Positions 38,264-47,290 of a DNA stretch of 64,000 bases are shown one piece after another. Position 1 is the first letter of the stretch, and each line of letters starts with the position of its first letter. Where the stretch lies: assembly GCA_023151315.1 (NCBI GenBank), contig JAKLJE010000001.1:186001-250000 (forward strand), in the 5' to 3' direction. This stretch comes from Bacteroidia bacterium. GTDB taxonomy: Bacteria > Bacteroidota > Bacteroidia > Palsa-965. Made by a program: the position numbers and the translations under genes. The notes under the pieces were generated by a model, which searched no databases, was not told the origin of the DNA, and saw only the letters and a list, made by a program, of their open reading frames with translations.

Positions 38264-39304
38264 ATGAAAAACTTTTTCGCGTTAGTTTCGCTATTTGCAG
38301 TTACAGTTGCAAGCGCGCAGATTACAATAACCCAGGCAGATGCCATGCAGGCTTCCGACCTGTTTGTTCTGAGTAACGGTTATAGCGTTTTGCCTCCATG
38401 GACTGCAGGTAGTTCGGGGCCATCGCAAACTTGGAATTTCACAGGAGCGCAATATGATTATGTTGATTCGCTTCAGATTCATGCGGCAGGGTGGATTTCA
38501 ACAAACGTTTCCGCTCTGTATCCTCAATGTCAACTGGCTGCAAGTAGTCCTAACGACACAACGTCATATGATTTGTTGCGGATCGATGCGACCGGTCAAT
38601 TTGTAGACGGACATGTTTTCTATGATCCGCAGTTCGGACTTTTGTCATCTCCTTATTCCGATCCATTTGCATTTATAGAGTATCCAACCACCTACAATAC
38701 GGTAATGGTTGACACCGCTTATTCGGATGTAACTCAACCCATAGCTTCAGGAAGTCAGGATAGCATGAGAAACGTTCTGACATACATCACTCAGTTTACT
38801 GCTGATGCGTGGGGAACAGCAACAACACCACTGGGAACGTTTCCCGCATTGCGTATCAAAAGGGACATGTCGTATACGGGTATTCAGTTTTATCATGATA
38901 CTGTAACCGGGTGGAGTACACCACAACCATACAGCGCAAACGACAGACAATATGAATGGTGGGTGAACGGCATAGGATTTCCTGTTGTCCGGTTAATAGT
39001 AAACACGAACAATGACAGTATCATTGCGTTCATTGTATTAACTGCGGCCACAACGGGAATTGAAGAAGTGCAGCGGGATGATTTTATGATTTATCCGAAT
39101 CCTGCTTCGGAATCTTTCCGAATGAATGGAAGCGTTTCATCAAAATGGGAAATAGTTGATGTGAACGGAAGAACGGTAAAAAGCGGAGTGATGCAATCGG
39201 AGACAACCGAAGTGAATGTGGCGGACTTGTCTGCCGGAATGTACATTGTAAAAGTTACTTCCGAGGGTAATACACCTCTCTGCTCAAGGTTAATAGTTGA
39301 GTAG
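38264..39304 (+). CDS. Secreted protein with T9SS sorting domain
   Basis: The 346-residue protein has a signal peptide (MKNFFALVSLFAVTVASAQ) and a middle domain of about 230 residues that I cannot name (it begins ITITQADAMQASDLFV and contains WNFTGAQYDYVD). It ends with a type A T9SS domain (IYPNPASESFRM ... DLSAGMYIVKV). It is exported to the surface or medium. A TAACTTCG box (38234-38241) lies 22 bases ahead of the start; the 203-base gap upstream holds nothing else evident. Confidence 0.82.
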   Translation: MKNFFALVSLFAVTVASAQITITQADAMQASDLFVLSNGYSVLPPWTAGSSGPSQTWNFTGAQYDYVDSLQIHAAGWISTNVSALYPQCQLAASSPNDTTSYDLLRIDATGQFVDGHVFYDPQFGLLSSPYSDPFAFIEYPTTYNTVMVDTAYSDVTQPIASGSQDSMRNVLTYITQFTADAWGTATTPLGTFPALRIKRDMSYTGIQFYHDTVTGWSTPQPYSANDRQYEWWVNGIGFPVVRLIVNTNNDSIIAFIVLTAATTGIEEVQRDDFMIYPNPASESFRMNGSVSSKWEIVDVNGRTVKSGVMQSETTEVNVADLSAGMYIVKVTSEGNTPLCSRLIVE

Positions 39305-39337
39305 CACTACTGATTATTATTCATGTGGAGTCCCGAG

Positions 39338-39369
39338 ATTGAGAGTTCGTAAGAATCGTTACTCTCAAT
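39338..39369. terminator. Possible bidirectional terminator
   Basis: ATTGAGAGT and ACTCTCAAT form a 9-bp stem with a 14-base loop in the space between two convergent genes. There is no T-run on either side, so efficiency is doubtful. Confidence 0.45.
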
Positions 39370-39374
39370 TCGTA

Positions 39375-39983
39375 TTAATCCCGATTGATCTCAAACTCAT
39401 ACCAACTGTCCCATGAGTCGCGCGTGTAGAGCAGGCGACCGTTCTCGTTGAGATAAACGACTTTGCCTGCTTCAACCTGAATGGCGCTGCCATCAGCACG
39501 GTAGAAAATTCTGTCTGCAGCAAGTTTGCCTGCTGTTACTCGACCTACATCGTTGAATTTTACAAAGCCAATGAATTGCCTTGCAGAGCCATCGGGTATA
39601 TGGAGTGTTCGCTCCGATGCCAATTCACACTTTACAATACGGCTGTTTGAGTTTAGGTGAATGAAACCCTGCACCTGCACACCAACTCCGTTCGGTGTGA
39701 AAAAGTTGTGTGAGCTGACTGTGTATCCTTTGACAAGTCGTCCTTGTTCGTTCAGTTCGAAATCGCCATTCATCCTGAATCCTATTCCGTCCGGTGTATA
39801 GACTACGGATTCTCTTGTGGCATGTGCGGAAGTAACGAGATTGTTATGCAATATGACACGGCCTTCAACGAAGCGCGCACGTCCATCGATACAATTTACC
39901 TGAGTGGATTTACTGTACCACTCGGGATTATTCTGAATAACGGGAGAGAATATCAGTGAAGCGGCTAGTACAAGTGTTTTCAT
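39375..39983 (-). CDS. Exported repeat protein of unknown function
   Basis: The 202-residue protein has an N-terminal signal-like segment (MKTLVLAASLIFSPVI) and then about four tandem units of roughly 34 residues. Each unit combines an NEQGRLVKG-type turn (also NSNSRIVKC, NDVGRVTAG, NENGRLLYT) with a YTPDGIGFRM-type turn (also FTPNGVGVQV, HIPDGSARQF, YRADGSAIQV). The repeat resembles beta-hairpin repeats such as MORN or WG in style but matches neither. It probably lies in the periplasm or on the surface. No T9SS domain, so Sec export only. Confidence 0.7.
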   Translation of the reverse strand: MKTLVLAASLIFSPVIQNNPEWYSKSTQVNCIDGRARFVEGRVILHNNLVTSAHATRESVVYTPDGIGFRMNGDFELNEQGRLVKGYTVSSHNFFTPNGVGVQVQGFIHLNSNSRIVKCELASERTLHIPDGSARQFIGFVKFNDVGRVTAGKLAADRIFYRADGSAIQVEAGKVVYLNENGRLLYTRDSWDSWYEFEINRD

Positions 39984-40035
39984 GTGAAAACAATGCCAAT
40001 AATTATGCCAGTTGTACTGAACCGGCGCAATGCAT

Positions 40036-41226
40036 TTACTGCTTTACAATCTGTTTCTGCGTCCGCAAATTGTTGCTGATAATTTCAACGATATAATTGC
40101 CATTTGCCCAATGTGAACATGGAATTCGGAAAGCAGTGTTCGCATTTGATTTTGAGAAAACGCAAGAGCCGTTAGTATTGTAAACATTAACAGTGAAGAC
40201 GGAATTCGAATTGTTTTCAATTGTAATGAAATCGGAACACGGATTCGGGAATATTGAAACCTCAAGTTGATTTGCTTCTTCAATTCCAACAGGTCCCGGA
40301 CTGAATTCCCACCAATCGTTTGTATAGCCACTGCTTAAATTTCCAAGTCCGAAATAACCTTTGCCGTTCAGGACAAACGAGCAAGTGCCGGCACGTCCGA
40401 TTCCGGCAAATGAGGTTACCGCAGTCCAGGTATTTGCTGTTGGATCGTATTTGTAAAAGTCCTGTAGGAAGTTGCTTGTACTGTTAAGTCCTGTTCCCAG
40501 AAAAGCGTTGCTGCCAATCGTGAATGCACCCGGTGCGGCGCGTCCGGTTGAAGTAGGTAATGAAGCACGTTGTAACCAAGTGTCGCCGGCCGGATCATAT
40601 CTCCAGCAATCCACGAAACTGCTCGTGCCGCTTGTGCCGCATGAAATATAGCCATAACTGCCAATTGAAAATCCGGCGGCGTTCCATCGTGGGAATCCGG
40701 GCATGCTCGTTTTCTGCGTCCAAGTGGATGTTACTGGGTTGTATTCCCAAAGCTCCGTTAGCGGTTGTGATGTTACTGCAATTCCGCCGAAAATGTACAG
40801 GTTGTTTCCATTGGAGAAAATCGCAGTGTTCCCGCGTGCTGTTCCCGGAAACGATGTGATTGCCGTCCATGAATTGTTGGCAGGGTTGTAACTATAACCA
40901 TCCGTTACGTAGTTGTTACCGTTTCTTCCTAATACCACATACCCCAATGATCCAACTGAACACCCGGAAGCGAGACCGCGCGGACTGCCAGTGAAATTTG
41001 CTTTTTGCGCCCATGAGTCGTTTGTTGCATCATATTCCCAAAAGTCAACACTGCCGGTATTCACATTGGTGAAACCTGTTCCGACATAACCTTTGTTTCC
41101 TATGCTGAAAGCCACTGCTCCATAACGTGATAGCGAGGCGAAATTATTTTTTTGCAGCCAGGTTGCTTGTGCACTAAGTGATGCGCAACTGATGACGAAT
41201 GCGATGCTGACAAAGATTGTTTTCAT
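40036..41226 (-). CDS. Secreted Kelch-repeat protein with T9SS sorting domain
   Basis: The 396-residue protein has a signal peptide (ending ASLSAQ, about residue 20) and about six Kelch-type blades, each with a GYV/GG-like strand followed by W-Y-D-P: WEYDATNDSW, YSYNPANNSW, WEYNPVTSTW, WRYDPAGDTW, YKYDPTANTW. A type A T9SS domain (SIFPNPCSDFITI) follows. It should form a six-bladed propeller on the surface. The ATG is four bases from a perfect -7 box, so the mRNA may be leaderless. Confidence 0.88.
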   Translation of the reverse strand: MKTIFVSIAFVISCASLSAQATWLQKNNFASLSRYGAVAFSIGNKGYVGTGFTNVNTGSVDFWEYDATNDSWAQKANFTGSPRGLASGCSVGSLGYVVLGRNGNNYVTDGYSYNPANNSWTAITSFPGTARGNTAIFSNGNNLYIFGGIAVTSQPLTELWEYNPVTSTWTQKTSMPGFPRWNAAGFSIGSYGYISCGTSGTSSFVDCWRYDPAGDTWLQRASLPTSTGRAAPGAFTIGSNAFLGTGLNSTSNFLQDFYKYDPTANTWTAVTSFAGIGRAGTCSFVLNGKGYFGLGNLSSGYTNDWWEFSPGPVGIEEANQLEVSIFPNPCSDFITIENNSNSVFTVNVYNTNGSCVFSKSNANTAFRIPCSHWANGNYIVEIISNNLRTQKQIVKQ

Positions 41227-41230
41227 TTGA

Positions 41231-41238
41231 CAAAGTTA
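41231..41238 (-). promoter_or_regulatory. -7 box of the Kelch gene (TAACTTTG)
   Basis: The minus strand reads TAACTTTG, identical to the box of the DUF2452 gene, with TCAA then ATG. No TTG is found at -33. The rest of the gap up to 41568 shows nothing that I can assign. Confidence 0.5.
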
Positions 41239-41568
41239 TATACGTAGTGCGGATTAATTAGAGCGCTAAGTTTGATTTATATAAATGATTGAGTTTTGTT
41301 CACGTTTGTGGATTCTGTTTGTATAATTGAAAAATTGCCTTTAAATCGGTGTCTGTTGCATTTACAAGGTTTGTGTAAATGAATTAGTGCGTAAGTAAGA
41401 CCACACACTTGGCAGTGCATTTATTGGATGACTCCATATACTTGCACGAGAGAAACTACGGTGGTTAATCACTACAATTGTGAGGGCTAAATTGAGGTAT
41501 AACAGTATCAACGATTATTTAGTCTCGTTGAGAATTGAACATCTTGTTATTCGGCACGATTAGCCGGA

Positions 41569-41603
41569 TTGCACCGACGGTCTATATTCCGTACCTTCGG
41601 TAC
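41569..41603 (+). promoter_or_regulatory. Candidate promoter and small palindrome of the DUF3467 gene
   Basis: TTG (41569-41571) and TACCTTCG (41592-41599, one mismatch to TAnnTTTG) are 20 bases apart. The -7 box lies inside the palindrome GTACC-TTC-GGTAC (41591-41603), which could be an operator or fortuitous. Confidence 0.4.
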
Positions 41604-41618
41604 TTCAATCTTTCAACA

Positions 41619-41936
41619 ATGGCAAACGAAGACGCACAAAACGGACAAATGAATATTGAGCTGAGTGAAGATATCGCCGGCGGTACTTATTCAAATCTTG
41701 CAATAATCACACACTCCAATTCGGAGTTCATTGTTGATTTTATTCAGGTGATGCCGGGAGTGCCGAAAGCCAAAGTAAAATCACGCGTGATCCTCACACC
41801 GCAACATGCGAAACGCTTGATGAAAGCGCTGAAGGAGAATGTAAGTCGCTTTGAAAGCGCAAACGGGCCGATCAATGACGTTGAGTTTTCCAACGCAATT
41901 CCGATGAATTTCGGAGGTACGAAGGGAATGGCCTAA
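41619..41936 (+). CDS. DUF3467 family protein
   Basis: From the ATG at 41619 the 105-residue protein matches DUF3467: GGTYSNLAIITHSNSEFIVDF, then PGVPKAKVKSRVILTPQHAK and a C-terminal helix ending LKENVSRFE. This small conserved family has no established role and is widespread in Bacteroidota. An upstream in-frame ATG at 41535 gives a non-conserved N-terminus and is rejected. It is convergent with the arginine operon. Confidence 0.85.
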   Translation: MANEDAQNGQMNIELSEDIAGGTYSNLAIITHSNSEFIVDFIQVMPGVPKAKVKSRVILTPQHAKRLMKALKENVSRFESANGPINDVEFSNAIPMNFGGTKGMA

Positions 41937-41956
41937 GCCACATCGATATTCTGCGA

Positions 41957-43255
41957 TCAGCGGATTTCAGCACTTTTTACAGTGACTTGAAGTCTTTCAT
42001 GAATTTCCTGAATTCCCGGATTACCTATTGAGCCCAGATGCGTATGCGGCATTGATGAAGGCCGGACATAGCTGTTGCCTGCAATTTGAGTACTGACTTG
42101 CATGTACGCATCCCTGAAGGGAATTCCTTTCTGAACAAGTTCGTTTAGCGTGTCGACAGTGAACAAACTATTGTATTTCGTATCATCGAGAATATTCTTT
42201 CGCACCTGAATTTTGCTGATACTGTAATTCGCCACTTCAAGCATTTGTTGAATACTTACAACTGCGTTGATGATGATTTCTTTCGTCAGCTGAAAGTCGC
42301 GATGATAACCTGAAGGCAGATTCGAGAGCAGAAGTGCAAGTTCATTCGGCACTGCCTGCAGTTTATTTCCTTTTGCGCGAATCAGTTCCCAAACATCAGG
42401 ATTTTTTTTGTGCGGCATAATGCTGCTTCCGGTTGTGATTGAATCCGGAAATGAGATGTAGTTGAATTCCTGATTCATGAAAAGTACAATGTCGGACGCC
42501 ATTTTATTCAGCGTTGCTGCTACAGAGGCGATCGACACTGCGCATATTTTTTCCGTTTTACCTCTTGTCATTTGAGCGTAAGCCGAGTTGATGTTCATCG
42601 CTGAGAATTCAAGTTCCGATGTGGTGATACTTCTGTCAATAGGAAATGAACTGCCGTAGCCGGCTGCAGAACCTAATGGATTTTTATCAGCGATATTAAT
42701 TGATGTATCAATTAATTCCAGGTCTTCACACAGACTTTCGGCATAAGCACTGAACCATAAACCAAATGAGGAAGGCATTGCGAGTTGATAATGCGTGTAG
42801 CCCGGTAAAAGAACATCTCTGTGTTGATCGGCCAGTTGAAGTAATGTTTCGGCGAGTGAGATGGTTTGCGTTCTGATCTGTTTCATTTCATGTCTCAGAT
42901 ACAATTTGATGTCCAGAAGTGATTGATCATTTCGGGAACGCGCTGTATGGATTTTCTTTCCGGTTTCGCCGAGTTTTTCCGTTAAGAGAAATTCTATGTA
43001 TGAATGAATGTCTTCAAATTGCGGTGGAATAGTAAAAGATTGGTTGTTGATCAACTCAAGAATATTGTTCAACTCCGTTTTCAGTTGCAAAGATTCATTT
43101 TCGCTGATAATGCCGCATTGAGCCAACATTGTAGCATGAGCGATTGATCCTTCCGCGTCATAACGTGCAAGATGTACGTCAACTATCCGGTCGCTGCCTA
43201 CGGTGAATTCTGTAATCAGCTCATCACTATTGTTATTTTTTGTCCAGAGTTTCAT
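41957..43255 (-). CDS. argH: Argininosuccinate lyase
   Basis: The 432-residue enzyme splits argininosuccinate to arginine and fumarate. It has the fumarase/aspartase superfamily signature GSSIMPHKKNPDVWE (about residues 275-290, with the catalytic Ser loop), the N-terminal ARYDAEGSIAHATML and TARSRNDQ. It is the last gene of the operon; its ATG overlaps the argE stop by 4 bases. Confidence 0.96.
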   Translation of the reverse strand: MKLWTKNNNSDELITEFTVGSDRIVDVHLARYDAEGSIAHATMLAQCGIISENESLQLKTELNNILELINNQSFTIPPQFEDIHSYIEFLLTEKLGETGKKIHTARSRNDQSLLDIKLYLRHEMKQIRTQTISLAETLLQLADQHRDVLLPGYTHYQLAMPSSFGLWFSAYAESLCEDLELIDTSINIADKNPLGSAAGYGSSFPIDRSITTSELEFSAMNINSAYAQMTRGKTEKICAVSIASVAATLNKMASDIVLFMNQEFNYISFPDSITTGSSIMPHKKNPDVWELIRAKGNKLQAVPNELALLLSNLPSGYHRDFQLTKEIIINAVVSIQQMLEVANYSISKIQVRKNILDDTKYNSLFTVDTLNELVQKGIPFRDAYMQVSTQIAGNSYVRPSSMPHTHLGSIGNPGIQEIHERLQVTVKSAEIR

Positions 43256-44358
43256 TTGGTTTCAATCAGTTCATTTGTGTTCTTGGCAAGCTCTATGTTC
43301 AGTTCTTCGCCCAAGCGAAGCAGGATGTTTTTATAATCTGCAATGGCGTTTATTATTTCACTACAGTAGATAAATTCATCGGCTGTATGTGATCGCGCGG
43401 AATCTCCCGGTCCGATTTTCACGGTAGGGAATGGCATCAAGGCCTGATCGGAACTGGTAGGTGAACCGTACACTTGCTTTCCGTTGATTTGCGCAGCACG
43501 AACAAGCGGATGATCGATTGCGATGGAAGAGGAGCGCATCCTGAGTGATCTAGGTTTTACTTCCGACGAAACATGTTGTTTGATGGTTTGCAGAATTTCT
43601 TCATGCGTGTATGTTTCAGGTACGCGTACATCTACAGTGAAAGAACATTCTGCAGGAACAACATTGTGCTGAGAACCTGCATTAATCAGCGTAACGGTCA
43701 TCTTCACACCTCCAAGCCATTCAGAATATTGCGGAAACTGATAGTTCTGAAACCACTGAATGTCTTTGATCGCATTTGTTATCGCATTCTCACCTTCGTT
43801 TCTGGCAGCATGGCCTGATTTGCCTTTAGCAAGACAATCCAAAACCATCAACCCCCGTTCTGCAATTGCGGCATTCATTCCGGTTGGTTCTCCCACAACT
43901 CCGCAATAAATCACAGGTAGAACCGGCAACACACTTTCAATTCCATTTGTACCGGAATTTTCCTCTTCTGCTGAGGCAACAAGAATTAAATGGAATGGCA
44001 ATTCCTGTTCTTTCAGTTCAATATACGCACAAATTAAACTTACCAGCGACGCGCCTGCATCATTACTGCCCAGTCCAAAGAGTTTATCTTCTTCTAACAC
44101 GGGAATAAACGGATCTTTTGTCCAGTGTTTATTGGGACGCACAGTGTCGTGATGTGAATTGAGGAGCACAACCGGTTTCTTGCCATCGTAGTTATCAAGT
44201 CCGGCAATAACATTGTTGCCAATACGCTTTGTTGTGATGCGTTTGTCGTGCAGAAAATCTATGATGTGTTGCGCGGTTTGACCTTCCTGTCCTGAGAAGG
44301 ATTCGGTCGAGATCAGCTTGCACAATAGCTCAATTGCCGGATGTATATTTTCGCTCAT
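43252..44358 (-). CDS. argE: N-acetylornithine/N-acylcitrulline deacetylase (M20 family)
   Basis: The 368-residue M20 metallopeptidase has the metal ligands in LLNSHHDTV (about residues 65-73), GLGSNDAGAS, AEEENSG and the C-terminal SHTADEF. In an operon with an N-acylornithine carbamoyltransferase the expected substrate is N-acetyl- (or N-succinyl-) citrulline rather than N-acetylornithine; this is inferred from context. It overlaps argB by one base and argH by four. Confidence 0.9.
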   Translation of the reverse strand: MSENIHPAIELLCKLISTESFSGQEGQTAQHIIDFLHDKRITTKRIGNNVIAGLDNYDGKKPVVLLNSHHDTVRPNKHWTKDPFIPVLEEDKLFGLGSNDAGASLVSLICAYIELKEQELPFHLILVASAEEENSGTNGIESVLPVLPVIYCGVVGEPTGMNAAIAERGLMVLDCLAKGKSGHAARNEGENAITNAIKDIQWFQNYQFPQYSEWLGGVKMTVTLINAGSQHNVVPAECSFTVDVRVPETYTHEEILQTIKQHVSSEVKPRSLRMRSSSIAIDHPLVRAAQINGKQVYGSPTSSDQALMPFPTVKIGPGDSARSHTADEFIYCSEIINAIADYKNILLRLGEELNIELAKNTNELIETK

Positions 44359-45155
44359 CAGTTCAGAATTATAGTGGTGTGTTGACTTGCTGACGAATTA
44401 ATGGATTCAATGGCTGATGTATGACAAAGCACAATTTGATCGACTCCGTTTTTAAGGGAATCAAAGCAGGATTCCAGTTTCGGGAGCATTCCGGAGTGAA
44501 TTGTATTTTCACTTTTCAATTGCAGAAATGTTTTTTCGTTGAGTGTATGAATCAGAGAAGACGGATCTTCGAGATTCGTCATTACCCCTGGTTGATCAAA
44601 TGCATAGATCAGCTTCACTGAAAATAATTCACTCAGTGATTTCGCAAGAGCTGCTGCAATGGTGTCCGCATTGGTATTGAGAAGTTGTCCGCTTCCATCA
44701 TGAGTAATTGCGTTGAATACGGGAGTAAGTCCGGCTGAAAGAAGCGATTGAATCAAGTTTACATTAACAGAACCTGCTTTCATATCTCCGACAAAACCAA
44801 AATCTGTTTCTGCTGATTCTCTCTTTGAGGTTTGAATGCTGTTTCCATCGGCACCGGAAAGTCCAATTGCATTACAGCGTGCTTTCTGAAGATGCGCGAC
44901 AATACTTTTATTGAGCAATCCGGCATATACCATTGTAACAAGTACCAGAGTGGAAGCATCAGTAATTCTGCGTCCATTAACATACCGCGCTTCAACTCCC
45001 AATCGAGTTCCGATGTTCGATGCAATTTTACCGCCACCATGCACCAGAATTTTGTAGCCCGGTATTGCTGCGAAAGCACACAGGAAATTATCTAACGCTT
45101 CTTTATTGTCAATGGCCGTGCCGCCCAACTTAACAATGCTTATTTCCGGTTTCAT
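44358..45155 (-). CDS. argB: N-acetylglutamate kinase
   Basis: The 265-residue amino acid kinase has the N-terminal IVKLGGTAID, the nucleotide/substrate loop HGGGKIAS (about residues 39-46), the acetylglutamate-contacting YVNGRRITD and NTNADTIAAA. It lacks the N-terminal extra helix that mediates arginine inhibition in the hexameric enzymes, so allosteric feedback is not expected. Its ATG overlaps the argF' stop by 4 bases. Confidence 0.95.
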   Translation of the reverse strand: MKPEISIVKLGGTAIDNKEALDNFLCAFAAIPGYKILVHGGGKIASNIGTRLGVEARYVNGRRITDASTLVLVTMVYAGLLNKSIVAHLQKARCNAIGLSGADGNSIQTSKRESAETDFGFVGDMKAGSVNVNLIQSLLSAGLTPVFNAITHDGSGQLLNTNADTIAAALAKSLSELFSVKLIYAFDQPGVMTNLEDPSSLIHTLNEKTFLQLKSENTIHSGMLPKLESCFDSLKNGVDQIVLCHTSAIESINSSASQHTTIILN

Positions 45156-46150
45156 GCGAGTTGATTTAATGCGATTTGTTCACTGACTGATAAGTTGATT
45201 TCATTGCGGTAATTATCGCGAATCATTTGCAAGAGCACGGCCTGAGCCGCGGGAACCCGATTGGATGCTTGCTGTATCACAACTGAGTTAGAAGAATCCA
45301 GAATTGATGCGCCAAGTTCAACGTCGCGACGAACGGGAAGGCAATGCATGACTTTTACATCAGGATTGATTCGCAGTTTTTCCGAAGTCAACATCCACTC
45401 TGCATTATGATGTAATGTGCCGTATTCAGCATAGGAAGCCCAGCTTTTTGCATAAATAACATCCGCATCTTTGAGCGCTTCTGTCTGATTGTTGGTTATT
45501 GTCGCATGAGCAGTGAACTCTTCATTCAGTCGCACTTCGTCCGGACACGCAATTGTGAAGTCAGTATTCATGAAGTACATCCATTCCGCGAATGAGTTTG
45601 CCACAGCCTGCGGCACCGGTTTGACATGCGGAGCCCACATCAGAACCACTTTAGGTTTTTTATCCGGAAATAATTCCTGAAGTGTCATCATATCTGCAAG
45701 ACTTTGTAAGGGGTGTCGCGTTGCAGATTCGAGACTGATCAGTGGTTTTCTGCTGAGGTTCATCCATTGAATTATATCTTGTTCGGAGTCATCGCGCTGC
45801 TTATTGTTCAGAGTAGGGAAGGACCTTACTCCGAGAATGTCGCAGTATTCTCCCATCACTGCTGCTGCTTCGCGGATATTTTCTACGGTTGTGTGATTCA
45901 TGGGTGCATCGCTGAAATCCAGAGCCCATCCTTCGCTTTGTGCATTGATGGAAAGCAGATTCATGCCAAGCAGTTGCGCTGCTTTGGATGTGCTGAGTCG
46001 CGTTCGCAATGAGGGATTCATGAACACTGTTCCGAGTGTAAGATTCTTACCTGCATCCGAAAATGCATTGGGATATTTTTTCAGATACGACCCGAGTTGT
46101 ATCAAATCACGAACGGATTGTGCATCGAAAGCAGAAGTGAAGTGTTTCAT
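45152..46150 (-). CDS. argF': N-acylornithine carbamoyltransferase (ArgF')
   Basis: The 332-residue enzyme belongs to the Bacteroidota/Xanthomonas branch that carbamoylates N-acetyl- or N-succinylornithine. Evidence is the carbamoyl-phosphate loop FMNPSLRTRLST (about 43-54), ATRHPLQSLADM, the branch-typical PVPQAVANSFAEWM and the HCLPVRR motif. The residue that switches substrate (Pro90 in the B. fragilis succinyl enzyme, Glu92 in the Xanthomonas acetyl enzyme) aligns here with Val89, so the substrate remains open. I prefer ATG 46150, one base after the argD stop, over ATG 46159. Confidence 0.92.
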   Translation of the reverse strand: MKHFTSAFDAQSVRDLIQLGSYLKKYPNAFSDAGKNLTLGTVFMNPSLRTRLSTSKAAQLLGMNLLSINAQSEGWALDFSDAPMNHTTVENIREAAAVMGEYCDILGVRSFPTLNNKQRDDSEQDIIQWMNLSRKPLISLESATRHPLQSLADMMTLQELFPDKKPKVVLMWAPHVKPVPQAVANSFAEWMYFMNTDFTIACPDEVRLNEEFTAHATITNNQTEALKDADVIYAKSWASYAEYGTLHHNAEWMLTSEKLRINPDVKVMHCLPVRRDVELGASILDSSNSVVIQQASNRVPAAQAVLLQMIRDNYRNEINLSVSEQIALNQLA

Positions 46151-46151
46151 G

Positions 46152-47288
46152 TTATGCATGTTGAGGTTCCGTAACTATTGTGAATGCGATAATGCATGTC
46201 GCAGCTTGGTCAGCGTTCAGGCATAGAGGCGGAAGCAAGCGAACAACATTGTTGTCAGCTGCAGAGCCTGTGAAAATGCCATGTTCGTTGAGCAGTTTTT
46301 TTCTGAATGCGGCAGCAGGTTGATCCAGGTGTACACCGAGCATCAGGCCGGTTCCGCAGACGTTGGTGACGCCGGGCAAAGTCGAGAGTTTTCTTTTGAG
46401 AAAATTGCCAACGATTCTGGCGTTGTCCATTAAAGATTCCTTCTCAATAATATCGATCACTGCGAGTGCTGAAACGCAAGCGAGATAATTTCCTCCAAAT
46501 GTAGTTCCGAGCATTCCGTGTTTCGCTTTGATATGCGGTGCTATCAATACAGCTCCAACAGGAAAGCCATTACCGATTCCTTTGGCTGCAGTAATAATGT
46601 CAGGCTGAATTCCGGAATGTTGATGTGCGAAATATTTTCCTGTTCTTCCGCATCCGCTCTGCACTTCATCGAGAATTAAGACAACACCGTGTTTGTTGCA
46701 CAAGTAACTCAGGTGTACGAGGAAATCAATGGTAGGCTCTACAACTCCGGCGACTCCTTGAATTCCTTCAATGATCACTGCTGCTATACTATCATTGATT
46801 GTGAGTGCTGCAGCCTCAAAATCGTTCAATGGCAGAATTGTTACATCATGCTGTTTGTTGATCGGCGCATTTATTTTCTCGTCATCTGTTGCAGCTACAG
46901 CTGCGGATGTTCTCCCGTGAAACGAACCTTGAAAAGCGACGATCTTTTTGCGTCCTGTATGGAACGACGCCATCTTGAGAGCATTCTCATTCGCTTCGGC
47001 TCCTGAGTTGCACAGAAACAGATTGTAATCCGGATAGCCTGAGATGTTTCCCATGCGGGCTGCGAGTTCTTCCTGCAAGGGATTGATCACAGCGTTCGAG
47101 TAGAATCCGATTTTCCGTAATTGAACTTCGAGAGAATTAATGTAGTGCGGATGGGAATGACCGACCGAGATCACTGCGTGACCGCCGTAAAGGTCGAGAT
47201 ATTCTCTTCCATCAATAGCAGTTACTGTGCAACCGGAAGCTTTGACCGGTGTTACATTCATCAGCGGGTAAACGTCAAATAGTTTCAT
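46152..47288 (-). CDS. argD: N-acetylornithine aminotransferase
   Basis: The 378-residue class III PLP aminotransferase makes N-acylornithine from the semialdehyde and glutamate. Landmarks are LCNSGAEANENALKMA (about 100), FQGSFHGRTSAAVAAT, LILDEVQSGCGRTGK and the PLP lysine in TAAKGIGNGFPVGA. It lies 2 bases after argC. Confidence 0.95.
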   Translation of the reverse strand: MKLFDVYPLMNVTPVKASGCTVTAIDGREYLDLYGGHAVISVGHSHPHYINSLEVQLRKIGFYSNAVINPLQEELAARMGNISGYPDYNLFLCNSGAEANENALKMASFHTGRKKIVAFQGSFHGRTSAAVAATDDEKINAPINKQHDVTILPLNDFEAAALTINDSIAAVIIEGIQGVAGVVEPTIDFLVHLSYLCNKHGVVLILDEVQSGCGRTGKYFAHQHSGIQPDIITAAKGIGNGFPVGAVLIAPHIKAKHGMLGTTFGGNYLACVSALAVIDIIEKESLMDNARIVGNFLKRKLSTLPGVTNVCGTGLMLGVHLDQPAAAFRKKLLNEHGIFTGSAADNNVVRLLPPLCLNADQAATCIIAFTIVTEPQHA

Positions 47289-47290
47289 GT

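Noticed and set aside
41227-41568. Gene or RNA in the gap before the DUF3467 gene
   Set aside because: No frame of convincing composition, no stable long hairpin and no tRNA-like fold was found; only a promoter box of the Kelch gene lies at its edge.
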